From assembly GCA_040954445.1 (NCBI GenBank), contig CP144361.1, positions 992,001-1,056,000 on the forward strand: a stretch of 64,000 bases of DNA, in the 5' to 3' direction. Source of the stretch: Burkholderia sp. GTDB taxonomy: Bacteria > Pseudomonadota > Gammaproteobacteria > Burkholderiales > Burkholderiaceae. Both the position numbers and the translations under genes were made by a program. The notes below the pieces were generated by a model, which did not search any database, was not told the origin of the DNA, and was given only the letters and a program-made list of their open reading frames with translations. Positions within the stretch are counted from its first letter, which is position 1, and each line of letters begins with the position of its first letter. This document shows, piece after piece, positions 49,873 through 62,088 of the stretch.

Positions 49873-50997
49873 GGCATTGTTGCATAAATCGAGCGAGATC
49901 CATTGACGTTTATGCGCAACGGTCGCCTGGCCAGCCCCCTATCAAGTCAGATTCCAGAGTAACTGCCTAATTCTTTCCAAGAAAATGCGCAAGGACATAC
50001 ACAAGACAGGTGAGCAGAAGGCATGCTACCGTGTCAGGAATTGGGCGGCCTATAATGAAGGTCTGATCAACCGGGGGAACGTAACAATATGGATAGATGA
50101 AGCCGTCCTTGTCAGAATGGCCGACGCCATACTCACACGTGGTCGCCCGTGTCTATACGGCGATACGCTGATTCAGGCATTACTTGGCGTGAAGACCGTC
50201 TATCGACTAACGTTGCGCGCGCCCTGCAAGGTTTTACCCAAAGTCTGCGCGATTTGGCCTTCCCGAGCTTGCCGGTGCCGAATTACACCACGCTCTGTCG
50301 CCGGGCAAAAACGCTTGATGTCGAACTGCCGATCCTTCGTGACAATGAACCGATCCATCTGGTTGTCGACAGCACCGGTCTGAAGGTTTATGGAGAAGGT
50401 GAATGGAAGGTGCGCCAGCACGGCTACTCGAAGCGGCGCACGTGGCGTAAAGTCCATCTCGCGCTCAACGCGAATACAGGTCAAGTGCATGCCGCGCTAA
50501 TGACGAATCAGAATGTGGCTGACGGTGACGCTCTGGCCAAGTTGCTCGACCAGATTCCACGCGAAGAACAAATCGATGTCATTGGCGGTGACGGTGCCTA
50601 CGACACCAAGCCATGCCATGCGGCCATTGCTGTACGCAGTGCTATTCCTTCGATTCCGCCACGCGAGGGTGCCGCTCATTGGCCAGCGGATATGCCCGGT
50701 GCGGCGTGGCGTAATGGCGCGGTTGATGCAATTGCCCGTGACGGTCGTCGAGAATGGAAGCAACACAGTGGCTACCACCGGCGATCGCTTGCCGAGAATG
50801 CGATATATCGGTTCAAGACCCTCACCGGCCACTGTCTCTGGGCGCGTCACATCGCCGCGCAGGCGACCGAGGTCGCCGTTCGCGTCGGCGTCATCAACCG
50901 CATGGCGGACCTCGCTCGTCCGCAATCCGTTCGTATCGCCTGAATTATGCCCGTCCGATGCCATGGCGTCCTCACGTTCGATTTATGCAACAACGCC
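49873..50997 (+). mobile_element. IS903-like IS5 element with 2-bp frameshift
   Basis: Termini GGCATTGTTGCATAAATC and GATTTATGCAACAACGCC, 1,125 bp. The plus-strand transposase is open as an N-terminal part (MRKDIHKTGEQKACYRVRNW to RLTLRAPCK) and a C-terminal part carrying all three catalytic residues (RALQGFTQSLRD to RPQSVRIA). They are separated by an extra GC in a GCGCGCGCC run at about 50217. The C-terminal frame has an alternative ATG at 50149. Confidence 0.9.
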
Positions 50998-51120
50998 TCT
51001 TCCAGAGCTTGCCTGTGCCGAATTACACCACGCTCTGTCGCCGGGCAAAAACGCTTGAAGTCGAACCGCCGATCCTGCGCGACAACGAACCGATCCATCT
51101 GGATGTTGCCAGTACCGATC
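50998..51120 (+). mobile_element. IS5-type internal fragment between two inverted copies
   Basis: Codons for SLPVPNYTTLCRRAKTLEVEPPILRDNEPIHLD in the plus frame, then a direct join to the next element. It is the spacer of an inverted pair of IS copies. Confidence 0.7.
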
Positions 51121-52243
51121 GTCGTTGTTGCATAAATCGAGTGTGAGGATGCAATAGCATCGACGGGATAATTTCAGGCGATACGAACGGATTGCGGACG
51201 AGCGAGGTCCGCCATGCGGTTGATGACGCCGACGCGAACGGCGACCTCGGTCGCCTGCGCGGCGATGTGACGCGCCCAGAGACAGTTGCCGGTGAGGGTC
51301 TTAAACCGATACATCGCATTCTCGGCAAGCGATCGCCGGTGGTAGCCACTGTCTTGCTTCCATTCTCGACGACCGTCACGGGCAATTGCATCAACCGCGC
51401 CATTACGCCACGCCGCACCGGGCATATCCGCTGGCCAATGAACGGCACCCTCGCGTGGCGGAATCGAAGGAATAGCACTGCGTGCAGCAATGGCCGCATG
51501 GCATGGCTTTGTGTCGTAGGCACCATCACCGCCGATGACATCGATTTGTTCTTCGCGTGGAATCTGGTCGAGCAACTTGGCCAGAGCGTCACCGTCAGCC
51601 ACATTCTGATTCGTCATTAGCGCGGCATGCACTTGACCCGTATTCGCGTTGAGCGCGAGATGGACTTTACGCCACGTGCGCCGCTTCGAGTAGCCGTGCT
51701 GGCGCACTTTCCATTCACCTTCTCCATAAACCTTCAGACCGGTGCTGTCGACAACCAGATGGATCGGTTCATTGTCACGAAGGATCGGCAGTTCGACATC
51801 AAGCGTTTTTGCCCGGCGACAGAGCGCGGTGTCATTCGGCACCGGCAAGCTCGGGAAGGCCAGATCGCGCAGACTTTGGGTGAAACCTTGCAGGGCGCGC
51901 GCAACGTTAGTCGATAGACGGTCTTCACGCCAAGTAATGCCTGAATCAGCGTATCGCCGTATAGACACGGGCGACCACGTGTGAGTATGGCGTCGGCCAT
52001 TCTGACAAGGACGGCTTCATCTATCCATATTGTTATGTTCCCCCGGTTGATCAGACCTTCATTATAGGCCGCCCAATTCCTGACACGGTAGCATGCCTTC
52101 TGCTCACCTGTCTTGTGTATGTCCTTGCGAATTTTCTTGGCAAAAAATAGGCAGTTACTCTGGAATCTGACTTGATAGGCGCCTGGCCGGCGAGCGTTGC
52201 GCGTAAACGCCAACGGCTTGCGCTCGATTTATGCAACAACGCC
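51121..52243 (-). mobile_element. IS903-like IS5 element, inverted partner with the same 2-bp frameshift
   Basis: Left end GTCGTTGTTGCATAAATC, right end GATTTATGCAACAACGCC. Its transposase is nearly identical to the copy at 49873-50997 and has the same extra GC at the RALQ codons (about 51900), so both descend from one already frameshifted copy. The two form an inverted repeat of about 1.1 kb per arm. Confidence 0.9.
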
Positions 52244-52325
52244 CTCAGGTCCTGACTAACCCCACCGACCAAGCTCCAGCGCATTCACCAGCGGTGTATC
52301 CTACTTCACTCTTGAAACCGCCGAC
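52244..52325 (+). mobile_element. IS30-like 3' end remnant beside metH
   Basis: CTCAGGTCCTGACTAACCCC through TACTTCACTCTTGAAACCGCC matches the transposase tail and left terminus of the IS30-like relics (1857-1925, 28855-28985) in opposite orientation. About 80 bp, ending 24 bp before the metH stop. Confidence 0.5.
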
Positions 52326-52348
52326 GATTTGAGTCGGTACCGCCATCT

Positions 52349-55066
52349 TCAGAGCAGCGGCCCAAGCGCGCGGCGCGCGTCCGCATCTGACAGCGACATG
52401 CGCGCCGCGAAATCAGCCACCTGGTCGTCGCCGATCTTGCCGACCGAGAAGTAGGTGCTGTCTGGATGCGACAGGTAGAAGCCCGAGACGCTTGCGGCAG
52501 GCAGCATCGCCAGCGATTCCGTTACGCTCATACCAATTCCCTCAGCGTGCAGCACGTCGAACATGGCACGCTTGACGAGGTGGTCCGGGCAGGCCGGATA
52601 GCCGGGCGCAGGGCGGATGCCGCGATACTTTTCGGCGATCAGCGCCTCGTTGTTAAGCGTCTCGCCGCTCGCGTAGCCCCACAGTTCGCGCCGCACATAC
52701 GCATGCATAGCTTCAGAGAAGGCTTCCGCGAAGCGGTCAGCCAGGGCCTTGAGCATGATCGCGCTGTAGTCGTCGTGGTTGGCCTCGAACTGCTTTTCCT
52801 TGACGTCCACACCCAGGCCTGCGGTGACCGCGAACAGGCCGATGTAGTCGGCCACGCCCGAATCTTTCGGCGCGATGAAGTCGGCCAGCGAGCGGTTCGG
52901 TCGCATCACGCCGTCCACCACCGGGCGTTTACTTTGCTGGCGCAAGTTGCTCCAGCGCATCGCCACCTCGCTGCGCGTTTCGTCGGTGTAGATCTCGATG
53001 TCGTCGTCGCCCACAGTGTTGGCGGGCAGCAGCGAAATCACCCCGTTGGCGGTCAGCCAGCGACCCCGGATCAGGCGCGAGAGCATCGATTTCGCGTCCG
53101 AGAACACGCGCCGCGCCGATTCGCCGATGATCTCATCGTTGAGAATCGCCGGGTAGGGTCCGGCCAGGTCCCAGGTCTGGAAGAACGGGCCCCAGTCGAT
53201 ATACTGGGCCAGCTCGGTAAGTTCATAGTTCTTGAACACGCGTCGACCGATGAACTTCGGCGTGACTGGCTGATAGCCGCTCCAGTCGATCGGCGTCTTG
53301 TTGGCGCGCGCGGCAGCTAGCGTGACCATTGGCGTCTTCTTTTTATTGGCGTGCTGGTCGCGGATGCGATTGTACTCGCTCTTTAGGTCGTTGAGGTAGT
53401 GCGTGGCACTCTCATCCGAGAGTAGGCTGGAGGCCACCGACACCGAGCGCGAGGCGTCCGGCACGTAGACCACCGGGCCTTCGTAGTTCGGCGCGATCTT
53501 CACGGCGGTGTGCACGCGCGAAGTGGTCGCGCCGCCAATGAGCAGCGGGATCTTCTTGACGCGGAAATAGTCGTCGCGCTGCATTTCTGAGGCGACGTAG
53601 GCCATCTCCTCCAGGCTCGGCGTGATCAGGCCGGATAGGCCGATGATGTCGGCACCCTCAACCTTCGCCTTGGCGAGGATCTCGTTGCAGGGCACCATCA
53701 CGCCCATGTTGACGATCTCGAAGTTGTTGCACTGGAGCACCACCGATACGATATTTTTACCAATATCGTGCACGTCACCCTTGACAGTGGCGATCACGAT
53801 CTTACCCTTTGCGCGCACGTCTCCGCCGGCCTCGGCTAGGCACCGCTTCTCCTCCTCGATGAAGGGGATCAGGTGGGCCACCGCCTGCTTCATCACGCGA
53901 GCCGACTTCACCACCTGAGGCAGGAACATTTTACCCTGGCCAAACAAGTCGCCGACGATATTCATGCCGGCCATCAGCGGGCCTTCGATTACGTTGATCG
54001 GGCGCCCGCCAGCGGCGTCGATCACCGCTCGCGCTTCCTCGGTATCCTCGACGATGAAGTTGGTAATGCCGTGCACTAGCGCATGGGCCAAGCGCTTCTC
54101 GACCGTATGGTTGCGCCATTCAAGGTTTTCTTCTTTTTTGGCCGCGCCGGTCTTGAACTTGTCGGCTACTTCCAGCAACCGGTCAGTGGAATCCTCGCAG
54201 CGGTTCAGAATGACGTCCTCGACGCGCTCACGCAGCTCGGCGTCTAAATCAGCATACACGCCGAGTTGGCCGGCGTTGACGATACCCATGTCCATGCCAG
54301 CCTGGATCGCGTGATACAGAAACACGGTGTGGATCGCCTCGCGCACCGAGTCGTTGCCGCGGAACGAAAAAGACACGTTCGACACGCCGCCGCTGATCTT
54401 CGCGTACGGCAGGTTCTGCTTGATCCAGCGGGTCGCTTCGATGAAGTCGACCGCGTAGTTGTTGTGCTCCGCGATGCCGGTAGCCACTGCGAAGATATTT
54501 GGATCGAAGATGATGTCCTCGGGCGGGAAATCGCATTCCTCAACCAGAAACTTGTAGGAGCGCGTACAGATCGCGATCTTGCGCTCCAAGGTATCGGCCT
54601 GGCCCTTCTCGTCGAAGGCCATTACCACCGTGGCCGCGCCATAGCGGCGGATCAGTCGCGCATGATGGCGGAACGCCTTCTCGCCTTCCTTGAGCGAGAT
54701 TGAGTTGACGATCGCCTTGCCCTGCACGCACTTCAGGCCCGCCTCGATCACTTCCCACTTCGACGAGTCGATCATGATCGGCACGCGTGCGATATCAGGC
54801 TCCGAGGCGATCAGGTTCAGGAAGCGGATCATGGCCGCCTTCGAATCGAGCATCGCTTCGTCCATGTTAATGTCGATCACCTGCGCGCCGTTCTCGACTT
54901 GCTGGCGGGCCACGGCCAGCGCCTCGTCGTACTGGCCGTTCAGGATCATGCGTGCGAAGGCCTTCGAGCCGGTCACATTGGTACGTTCGCCGACGTTGAT
55001 GAACAAAGTGTCTGCGGTGACGTTGAATGGCTCGAGGCCGGATAGACGCATGGTGTGATCAGTCAT
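52349..55066 (-). CDS. metH: Methionine synthase, folate/cobalamin/reactivation part
   Basis: Transfers a methyl group from 5-methyltetrahydrofolate via cobalamin to homocysteine, together with the separate homocysteine-binding protein encoded just upstream. 905 aa: pterin-binding barrel ([29 protein letters not shown]), cobalamin-binding cap and Rossmann domain with the cobalt-ligand motif DxHxxG (GDVHDIGKN), and the C-terminal AdoMet-binding reactivation domain ([12 protein letters not shown]). All three modules are complete. It lacks the N-terminal homocysteine domain of the single-chain enzyme, which is encoded by the adjacent gene. 66 bp separate them. Confidence 0.95.
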   Translation of the reverse strand: MTDHTMRLSGLEPFNVTADTLFINVGERTNVTGSKAFARMILNGQYDEALAVARQQVENGAQVIDINMDEAMLDSKAAMIRFLNLIASEPDIARVPIMIDSSKWEVIEAGLKCVQGKAIVNSISLKEGEKAFRHHARLIRRYGAATVVMAFDEKGQADTLERKIAICTRSYKFLVEECDFPPEDIIFDPNIFAVATGIAEHNNYAVDFIEATRWIKQNLPYAKISGGVSNVSFSFRGNDSVREAIHTVFLYHAIQAGMDMGIVNAGQLGVYADLDAELRERVEDVILNRCEDSTDRLLEVADKFKTGAAKKEENLEWRNHTVEKRLAHALVHGITNFIVEDTEEARAVIDAAGGRPINVIEGPLMAGMNIVGDLFGQGKMFLPQVVKSARVMKQAVAHLIPFIEEEKRCLAEAGGDVRAKGKIVIATVKGDVHDIGKNIVSVVLQCNNFEIVNMGVMVPCNEILAKAKVEGADIIGLSGLITPSLEEMAYVASEMQRDDYFRVKKIPLLIGGATTSRVHTAVKIAPNYEGPVVYVPDASRSVSVASSLLSDESATHYLNDLKSEYNRIRDQHANKKKTPMVTLAAARANKTPIDWSGYQPVTPKFIGRRVFKNYELTELAQYIDWGPFFQTWDLAGPYPAILNDEIIGESARRVFSDAKSMLSRLIRGRWLTANGVISLLPANTVGDDDIEIYTDETRSEVAMRWSNLRQQSKRPVVDGVMRPNRSLADFIAPKDSGVADYIGLFAVTAGLGVDVKEKQFEANHDDYSAIMLKALADRFAEAFSEAMHAYVRRELWGYASGETLNNEALIAEKYRGIRPAPGYPACPDHLVKRAMFDVLHAEGIGMSVTESLAMLPAASVSGFYLSHPDSTYFSVGKIGDDQVADFAARMSLSDADARRALGPLL

Positions 55067-55132
55067 GGCGGGACGGATGCGTATCAGTTTAAGGGAGGCC
55101 CGACGACTACGGTTGGGCGGATGGCTCAGGCT

Positions 55133-56287
55133 TCAGGCAGCTTCGCTGTACTGCGAGGGCCAGCGGCGCGGCTTGACCTCGGCCAGCGCGCGGGCGATTT
55201 TGGCGATGTGCGCGGGTGTGGTGCCGCAGCAGCCACCGGCTAGGTTTACCAGGCCGGCCTGGGCAAACTCCTTGAGCAGGCCCGAGGTCACGTCAGGGGT
55301 CTCATCAAAGCCGGTTTCGGCCATCGGGTTGGGCAGGCCTGCGTTCGGATAGCAGGACACATAGGTGTCGCAGAGCTTGGCCAGCTCGGCGATGTACGGG
55401 CGCATCAGCGTCGCGCCGAGCGCGCAGTTCAGGCCGAAGGTGAGCGGTCGGGCGTGGCGCAGCGAATTCCAGAAGGCCTCGACAGTCTGGCCCGAGAGGA
55501 TCCGACCCGAGGCGTCGGTGACGGTACCCGAAATCATAATCGACAGGTTCTCGCCGGTGTCCTCGAACAACTGGTCGAGCGCGAACAGTGCGGCTTTGGC
55601 GTTCAGTGTGTCAAAGATGGTCTCGACCAAGAACAGGTCGACGCCACCGTCGAGCAGGGCCTTAGCCTGCTGGTAGTAGGCGTCGCGTAGCTCATCATAG
55701 GTGACGTTGCGCGCGCCGGGGTCGTTCACGTCGGGCGAGATGCTGGCGGTCTTCGGGGTTGGCCCGATCGCGCCGGCCACGAAGCGTGGTTTGTCCGGCG
55801 TCGAGTATTTGAGCGCCGACTCGCGCGCGAGGCGCGCCGACTCAATGTTCATCTCGATCACCAAGTGTTCCATTGCGTAGTCGGCCTGCGCGATAGTAGT
55901 AGCGCCGAAAGTATTGGTCTCGACGATGTCGGCACCGGCTGCGAAGTACTGGTCGTGGATCGCGCGGATGGTAGTCGGCTGCGTGATCGACAGTAGCTCG
56001 TTGTTGCCCTTGATGTCGCGTTTGAAGTCGGCGAAGCGTTCGCCGCGATAGGCGGCCTCGTCAAACTTGTACTGCTGGATCATGGTGCCCATCGCACCGT
56101 CAAGGATCAGGATCCGGCGCTCTAGCAGGGCGGGCAGGTCGGTGCCGCGCGTGTAGGATGCGTCGGGGGGGTGGTGGATCGGGCGGGTAAAGAGAGCGGC
56201 ATGGTGGACGGACGGCGGATCGGGGAATAGGTCATTGTAGCGGGTGCCGGCATGCCACGCCGGGCTCCTCGGCGTGGGCTTTGTCAT
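55133..56287 (-). CDS. metH: Methionine synthase, homocysteine-binding part (split MetH)
   Basis: Binds and activates homocysteine through zinc. 384 aa with the Hcy-methyltransferase fold ([40 protein letters not shown]) and the zinc cysteines in FGLNCALG and in the [11 protein letters not shown] pair. The first 40 residues ([21 protein letters not shown]) are outside the domain, so a later start such as a codon near residue 48 is possible. It and the downstream gene together equal one full MetH; a two-gene form is known in Burkholderia. The 80 bp upstream hold a GC-rich hairpin (ACCCCCGC/GCGGGGGG, 56290-56310) and then an IS630-type fragment. Confidence 0.92.
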   Translation of the reverse strand: MTKPTPRSPAWHAGTRYNDLFPDPPSVHHAALFTRPIHHPPDASYTRGTDLPALLERRILILDGAMGTMIQQYKFDEAAYRGERFADFKRDIKGNNELLSITQPTTIRAIHDQYFAAGADIVETNTFGATTIAQADYAMEHLVIEMNIESARLARESALKYSTPDKPRFVAGAIGPTPKTASISPDVNDPGARNVTYDELRDAYYQQAKALLDGGVDLFLVETIFDTLNAKAALFALDQLFEDTGENLSIMISGTVTDASGRILSGQTVEAFWNSLRHARPLTFGLNCALGATLMRPYIAELAKLCDTYVSCYPNAGLPNPMAETGFDETPDVTSGLLKEFAQAGLVNLAGGCCGTTPAHIAKIARALAEVKPRRWPSQYSEAA

Positions 56288-56368
56288 TGAACCCCCGCAT
56301 AGCGGGGGGGTGGGGGTCGATCAGGGAATGCTGGAAAGGAAGCTGGCCTGCGCCGGGCCAACCAGCTA

Positions 56369-56536
56369 TTGATCCGAAACTCGTGATCTAGAAATTCACA
56401 AATCGACCCTCATGTTAGGGAAATGGAAAAACGAGACATGAGATCGCTTCTTCGTGAGGCACGTGAAGAGCAGCGACGTCAGGTGATCAACCTACGCACG
56501 CGCGGCTAGACCTACGATGAAATTGCCGAGTATAGG
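56369..56536 (+). mobile_element. IS630-type 5' end fragment
   Basis: Outer end TTGATCCGAAACTCGTGATC preceded by TA, then the first transposase codons MEKRDMRSLLREAREEQRRQVINLRTRG, a TAG, and TYDEIAEY, where an IS5-type element cuts it off. This joins the palindrome terminal sequence to an IS630 reading frame and so identifies the parent of that palindrome family. The TAG is at the same codon as in the relic at 40888-41688. Confidence 0.75.
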
Positions 56537-57666
56537 GGCGTTGTTGCATAAATCGAGCGTGAGGACGCAATGGCATCGACGGGCATAATTTCAGGCGATA
56601 CGAACTGATTGCGGGCGAGCGAGGTCCGCCATACGGTTGATGACTCCGACGCGAACGGAGACCTCGGTCGCCTGCGAGTCGATGTGAGGCGACCAGAGAC
56701 AGTTGCCGGTGAGGGTCTTGAACCGATACATCGCATTCTCGACAAGCGATCGCCGGTGGTAGCCACTGTCTTGCTTCCATTCTCGACGACCGCCACGGGC
56801 AATTGCATCAACCGCGCCATTACGCCACGCCGCACCGGGCATATCCGCTGGCCAATGAGCGGCACCCTCGCGTGGCTGAATTGAAGGAATAGCACCGCGC
56901 GTGCAGCAATGGCCGCATGGCATGGCTTGGTTTCGTAGGCACCGTCACCGCCGATGACATCGATTTGTTCTGCGCGTGGAATCTGGTCGAGCAACTGGGC
57001 CAGAGCGTCACCGTCAGCCACATTTTGATTCGTCATTAGCGCGGCATGCACTTGACCCGTATTCGCTTTGAGCGCGAGATGGACTTTACGCCACGTGCGC
57101 CGCTTCGAGTAGCCGTGCGGGCGCACCTTCCATTCACCTTCTCTATAGACCTTCAGACCGGTACTGTCGACAACCAAATGGATCGGTTCGTTGTCGCGAA
57201 GGATCGGAACAGTTCGACTTCAAGCGTTTTTGCCCGGCGACAGAGCGTGGTGTAATTCGGCACAGGCAAACTCGGAAAGGCCAGATCGCGCAGACTTTGG
57301 GTGAAACCTTGCAGGGCGGCGCGCAACGTTAGTCGATAGACGGTCTTCACGCCAAGTAATGCCTGAATCAGCGTATCGCTGTATAGACACGGGCGACCAC
57401 GTGCGGGTATGGCATCGGGTATTCTGGCAAGGACGGCTTCATCTATCCATATTGTTACGTTCCCCCGGCTGATCAGGCCTTCATTATAGGGCGCCCAATT
57501 CCTGACACGGTAGCGTGTCTTCGGCTCACCTGTCTTGTGTATGTCCTTGCGCATTTTCTTGGCAAAAATTAGGCAGTTACTCTGGAATCTGAGTTGATAG
57601 GAGGCTGGCCCCGCGACCGTTGCGCGCAAACGTCAACGGATCTCGCTCGATTTATGCAACAACGCC
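56537..57666 (-). mobile_element. IS903-like IS5 element, multiple frameshifts
   Basis: 1,130 bp with both termini intact. The minus-strand transposase is in three frames: RYRVRNWAPYNEGLISRGNVTIWIDEA to LEVELFRSF (57629-57200), then VVDSTGLKVYREGEWKVRPHGYSKRRTW (57177 on), then the C-terminus. The RALQ codons carry a 3-bp insertion. No matching 9-bp flanks. Confidence 0.87.
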
Positions 57667-58560
57667 CTCGCCAGAATACCCGATGCCATACCCCCCACAC
57701 GTGGTCGCCCGTGTCTATACGGTGATACGCTGATTCAGGCATTACTTGGCGTGAAGACCGTCTATCGACTAACGTTGGCGCGCCCTGCAAGGTTTCACCC
57801 AAAGTCTGCGCGATCTGGCCTTTCCGAGCTTGCCTGTGCCGAATTACACCACGCTCTGTCGCCGGGCAAAAACGCTTGAAGTCGAACTGTTCCGATCCTT
57901 CGCGACAATGAACCGATCCATTTAGTTGTCGACAGTACCGGTCTGAAGGTCTATGGAGAAGGTGAATGGAAGGTGCGCCAGCACGGCTACTCGAAGCGGC
58001 GCACGTGGCGTAAAGTCCATCTCGCGCTCAACGCGAATACGGGTCAAGTGCATGCCGCGCTAATGACGAATCAAAATGTGGCTGACGGTGACGCTCTGGC
58101 CCAGTTGCTCGACCAGATTCCACGCGAAGAACAAATCGACGTCATCGGCGGTGACGGTGCCTACGAAACCAAGCCATGCCATGCGGCCATTGCTGTACGC
58201 AGTGCTATTCCTTCAATTCCGCCACGCGAGGGTGCCGCTCATTGGCCAGCGGATATGCCCGGTGCGGCGTGGCGTAATGGCGCGGTTGATGCAATTGCCC
58301 GTGACGGTCGTCGAGAATGGAAGCAACACAGTGGCTACCACCGGCGATCGCTTGCCGAGAACGCGATGTATCGGTTCAAGACCCTCACCGGCCACTGTCT
58401 CTGGGCGCGTCACATCGCCGCGCAGGCGACCGAGGTCGCCGTTCGTGTCGGCGTCATCAACCGCATGGCGGACCTCGCTCGTCCGCAATCCGTTCGTATC
58501 GCCTGAATTATGCCAGTCCGATGCCATGGCGTCCTCACGTTCGATTTATGCAACAACGCC
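57667..58560 (+). mobile_element. IS5-type fragment lacking its 5' end
   Basis: Begins CTCGCCAGAATACCCGATGC directly at the end of the previous copy (inverted junction) and ends with the terminus GATTTATGCAACAACGCC at 58560. The second half (RQHGYSKRRTWRKVHLALNANTGQ to RPQSVRIA, 57973-58506) is a clean frame holding D202 and E270 equivalents. The first part is frameshifted at the RALQ codons and at 57890. Confidence 0.82.
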
Positions 58561-58673
58561 GCGAGAAGCCCACGTACACGCGACTTGACCACGCACCCAC
58601 GGGTCGAGTCGCAATCGTCGAAGAGCCACCATGCGCCCTCTTGCACGTCCCGCATGAGGCGGCACCGTGGTCA

Positions 58674-59804
58674 TCACTCGAAAAAGCTCTTTACGCGATC
58701 GAACCAGCTCTTGCTCTGCGGGCTGTGACGGCCACCGCCCTCTGCCAGCGACTGCTCAAACTGGCGCAACAGCTCACGCTGCCCGTCGGTCAGCTTGACA
58801 GGCGTCTCGATCTGTACGTGCACGTAGAGATCGCCGGCGATGTTCGAGCGCAGACCTTTGATGCCCTTGCCCCGCAGGCGGAAGGTCTTGCCCGACTGCG
58901 TACCTTCCGGCACCGTGAACGAAGCGCGACCGGCCAGCGTCGGAACCTCGATCTCGCCGCCTAACGCTGCAGTGGTGAACGGGATCGGCATCTGGCAGTG
59001 CAGGTCGTCGCCGTCGCGCTCGAACACCGAGTGCTGCTTGATGTGGATCTCGACGTAGAGATCGCCGGATGGACCGCCGCTGATGCCAGGCTCGCCGTTA
59101 CCGGACGAGCGGATCCGCATGCCATCGTCGATCCCAGCTGGGATCTTGACCTCAAGCGTCTTAGTTTCCTTCACCTTGCCAGATCCGTGGCAGTGCACGC
59201 AGGGCTCGGGGATGTAGGTACCGGTGCCGTGGCACCTCGGACAGGTCTGCTGGATGCTGAAGAAGCCCTGCGACATGCGTACCGTGCCCTGGCCGTGGCA
59301 GGTCGGGCAGGTGTCGGGCTTGGTGCCCGGCTTCGCGCCGCTGCCGTGGCAGACTTCGCAGGAGACCCAGCTTGGCACGCGGATCTGGGTCCCGTAGCCG
59401 TGCGCGGCCTGCTCGAGCGTGATCTCCATGCTGTAACGCAGGTCGGCACCGCGATACACCTGCGGGCCGCTCGAGCCGCCGCGGGCACCGCCGCCCGGGG
59501 CCGATCCGAAGATATCACCAAAGATGTCGCCGAAGGTATCGGTGAAACCACCGAAGCCCTGTGCACCGCCCATATTTGGATCGACGCCCGCGTGGCCGTA
59601 CTGGTCGTAGGCAGCTCGCTTTTGCTCGTCCGAAAGCATTTCATAGGCTTCTTTCACTTCCTTGAAACGCTCTTCCGCATCCTTCCTGTCTGGATTGCGG
59701 TCCGGGTGGTACTTCATCGCGAGCTTGCGATATGCCTTCTTGATTTCGTCGTCGCTCGCGTTCTTCGCGACACCCAGAACCTCGTAGTAATCCCGTTTTG
59801 CCAT
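58674..59804 (-). CDS. dnaJ: Co-chaperone DnaJ
   Basis: Delivers substrates to DnaK and stimulates its ATPase. 376 aa: J domain with HPD at 33-35 (KYHPDRNPD), a Gly/Phe-rich linker (about 75-115), four zinc-binding CxxCxGxG repeats ([32 protein letters not shown]), and the C-terminal substrate-binding domains. Complete. It follows dnaK on the same strand after 216 bp. The 113 bp downstream (58561-58673) before IS DNA hold no gene. Confidence 0.97.
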   Translation of the reverse strand: MAKRDYYEVLGVAKNASDDEIKKAYRKLAMKYHPDRNPDRKDAEERFKEVKEAYEMLSDEQKRAAYDQYGHAGVDPNMGGAQGFGGFTDTFGDIFGDIFGSAPGGGARGGSSGPQVYRGADLRYSMEITLEQAAHGYGTQIRVPSWVSCEVCHGSGAKPGTKPDTCPTCHGQGTVRMSQGFFSIQQTCPRCHGTGTYIPEPCVHCHGSGKVKETKTLEVKIPAGIDDGMRIRSSGNGEPGISGGPSGDLYVEIHIKQHSVFERDGDDLHCQMPIPFTTAALGGEIEVPTLAGRASFTVPEGTQSGKTFRLRGKGIKGLRSNIAGDLYVHVQIETPVKLTDGQRELLRQFEQSLAEGGGRHSPQSKSWFDRVKSFFE

Positions 59805-59914
59805 ATCGGTTTACTGCCGCCACACGCTTGGCACGGGGCGGCTCCTCTCGCTTCCAGTAAAGTCTTACGACCGTGGAACGGCGCGCGCGCACCGCCCCGC
59901 CATAAAATAAATGT

Positions 59915-59984
59915 GCCCGGAGGGCCATGAGGCCCGCCAGGCGCAGGATGATTCGGGCCGTCCGGCAGTGACGGCTCGAATCGG
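59915..59984 (-). terminator. Hairpins between dnaK and dnaJ
   Basis: Two stems lie downstream of dnaK on the minus strand: one at about 59951-59984 (GATTCGAGCCGTC against GACGGCCCGAATC, one mismatch) and one at about 59915-59942 (GGGCC-TCAT-GGCCC extended to about 12 bp), the latter followed by ACATTTATTTTATGG. They may attenuate read-through from dnaK into dnaJ; neither has a strong T-run. Confidence 0.4.
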
Positions 59985-60020
59985 TAGCGACCGTGCCGCG
60001 CGGTACCGCCGCAACCCGAC

Positions 60021-61973
60021 TCAGTCCTTTTTCACTTCACGGAAGTCCGCATCGACCACGTCGTCGGCTGCGTTCGCGGCACCCGCTTGAGCACTTTCGG
60101 TCGCGCTGGCACCGGTTCCGGAAGCCGCACCTGCCTGCTGGGCCTGCATGTCGGCGTACATCTTTTCGCCGAGCTTCTGCGAAGTCTGCGACAGCGCTTC
60201 CACCTTCGCGTCGATCTTCGCCTTCTCGGCAGAGCCATCCTTCAGCACGTCTTCCAACTCCTTAAGCGCGGCCTCGATTTTCTCCTTCTCGTTTGCGTCG
60301 AGCTTGTCGCCGTACTCGGCCACCGCCTTCTTGGTGCTGTGGACCAGCGCATCCCCCTGGTTGCGCGCATCGGCACGCTCACGCAGCTTCTGGTCTTCCG
60401 CGGCGTTCGCTGCGGCGTCCTTAATCATCTGGTCGATTTCGGCGTCCGACAGACCTGAGTTCGCCTTGATGGTGATCTTGTTTTCCTTACCGGTCGCCTT
60501 GTCCTTCGCGCCAACGTGCAGGATGCCATTCGCGTCGATATCGAAGCTCACCTCGATCTGTGGAACGCCGCGCGGTGCCGGTGGGATGCCTTCCAGATTG
60601 AACTCGCCAAGCAGCTTGTTGCCAGCCGCCATCTCGCGCTCGCCCTGGTAGACCTTGATGGTCACCGCGCCCTGGTTATCGTCCGCAGTCGAGTAGACCT
60701 GGGCGTGCTTGGTCGGAATCGTGGTGTTTTTGTTGATCATCTTGGCCATCACGCCGCCGAGCGTTTCGATGCCGAGCGACAGTGGGGTCACGTCGAGTAG
60801 TAGCACGTCCTTGCGGTCGCCCGACAGCACCTGGCCCTGGATCGCTGCGCCCACGGCAACGGCTTCATCCGGGTTCACGTCACGGCGCGGATCCTTGCCG
60901 AAGAACTCCTTGACCTGGTCCTGCACCTTCGGCATGCGGGTCTGGCCGCCGACCAGGATCACGTCGTCGATGTCCGAGACCTTCACATCGGCATCCTTGA
61001 TGGCGGTGCGGCACGGTTGGATGGTGCGCTCGACTAAGTCCTCGACCAGGGCTTCCAGCTTGGCACGCGTAATCTTCAGGTTCAAGTGCTTCGGACCCGA
61101 GGCGTCGGCCGTAATGTACGGCAGGTTGATCTCGGTCTGCTGGCTCGAGGAAAGCTCGATCTTGGCTTTTTCCGCGGCTTCCTTCAGGCGCTGCAACGCG
61201 AGCACGTCTTTTGACAGGTCGACGCCCCGCTCCTTCTTGAACTCGCCGATGATGTAGTCGATGATACGCTGGTCGAAGTCCTCACCGCCGAGAAAGGTGT
61301 CGCCGTTAGTTGACAGCACTTCGAACTGCATCTCACCATCCACATCGGCGATTTCAATGATCGACACATCGAAGGTGCCGCCGCCAAGGTCATATACGGC
61401 GATCTTGCGGTCGCCCTTCTCGACCTTGTCCAGGCCAAAGGCCAGCGCGGCCGCGGTCGGCTCGTTGATGATACGCTTGACTTCGAGGCCGGCAATGCGG
61501 CCCGCGTCTTTGGTGGCCTGGCGCTGGCTGTCGTTGAAATAGGCCGGTACTGTGATTACGGCTTCCGTGACCGGCTCGCCAAGGTAGTCTTCGGCGGTTT
61601 TCTTCATCTTACGGAGCACCTCGGCCGACACCTGCGGCGGTGCCAGCTTCTCGTCATGTGCCTCGACCCAGGCATCGCCGTTGTCGGCCTTGATGATCTT
61701 GTAGGGCATCAGGCCAATGTCCTTCTGCACTTCCTTCTCTTCAAAGCGGCGACCGATCAGGCGCTTCACCGCGAACAGCGTGTTGCGCGGGTTGGTCACC
61801 GACTGGCGCTTAGCCGGCGCGCCGACGAGCACTTCGTTGTCGTCCATATACGCGATGATCGAGGGCGTAGTGTGGGTACCTTCGGAATTCTCGATGACCT
61901 TGACCTGGTTGCCTTCCATCACAGCCACGCACGAGTTTGTGGTACCGAGGTCAATACCGATGATCTTTCCCAT
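60021..61973 (-). CDS. dnaK: Chaperone DnaK (Hsp70)
   Basis: ATP-driven folding chaperone. 650 aa: [56 protein letters not shown] and [11 protein letters not shown] mark the ATPase domain (1-385); the linker [15 protein letters not shown] leads into the substrate-binding domain, and the C-terminus ends [14 protein letters not shown]. Fully intact. A sigma-32-like promoter is about 90 bp upstream. It lies between grpE and dnaJ on the same strand. Confidence 0.98.
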   Translation of the reverse strand: MGKIIGIDLGTTNSCVAVMEGNQVKVIENSEGTHTTPSIIAYMDDNEVLVGAPAKRQSVTNPRNTLFAVKRLIGRRFEEKEVQKDIGLMPYKIIKADNGDAWVEAHDEKLAPPQVSAEVLRKMKKTAEDYLGEPVTEAVITVPAYFNDSQRQATKDAGRIAGLEVKRIINEPTAAALAFGLDKVEKGDRKIAVYDLGGGTFDVSIIEIADVDGEMQFEVLSTNGDTFLGGEDFDQRIIDYIIGEFKKERGVDLSKDVLALQRLKEAAEKAKIELSSSQQTEINLPYITADASGPKHLNLKITRAKLEALVEDLVERTIQPCRTAIKDADVKVSDIDDVILVGGQTRMPKVQDQVKEFFGKDPRRDVNPDEAVAVGAAIQGQVLSGDRKDVLLLDVTPLSLGIETLGGVMAKMINKNTTIPTKHAQVYSTADDNQGAVTIKVYQGEREMAAGNKLLGEFNLEGIPPAPRGVPQIEVSFDIDANGILHVGAKDKATGKENKITIKANSGLSDAEIDQMIKDAAANAAEDQKLRERADARNQGDALVHSTKKAVAEYGDKLDANEKEKIEAALKELEDVLKDGSAEKAKIDAKVEALSQTSQKLGEKMYADMQAQQAGAASGTGASATESAQAGAANAADDVVDADFREVKKD

Positions 61974-62060
61974 CTTTTGTAATCTCCAGTAAATGCTGTT
62001 TGTTGCGATTTTCGGGCCGTTTTTTCCCTGTTTGTCGCGCCGAATTCAACTCTGCACAAG

Positions 62061-62088
62061 AAATAAGTGCGACTGCACCGTTTTCAAG
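62061..62088 (-). promoter_or_regulatory. Sigma-32-like heat-shock promoter of dnaK
   Basis: On the minus strand CTTGAAAA (62088-62081), an exact heat-shock -35 box, is followed after 10-15 bp by GCACTTATTT, a weak match to the CCCCATnT -10 box. It lies in the 371-bp grpE-dnaK gap (61974-62344), which otherwise holds no gene I can support. Confidence 0.45.

Noticed and set aside
50149..50943. Programmed frameshifting to join two transposase frames, as in some IS families
   Set aside because: The preserved copy at 34234 has a single continuous frame; the two-frame state arises from an extra GC in a repeat, and other copies have different indels at the same place. Kept only as a possibility under findings.
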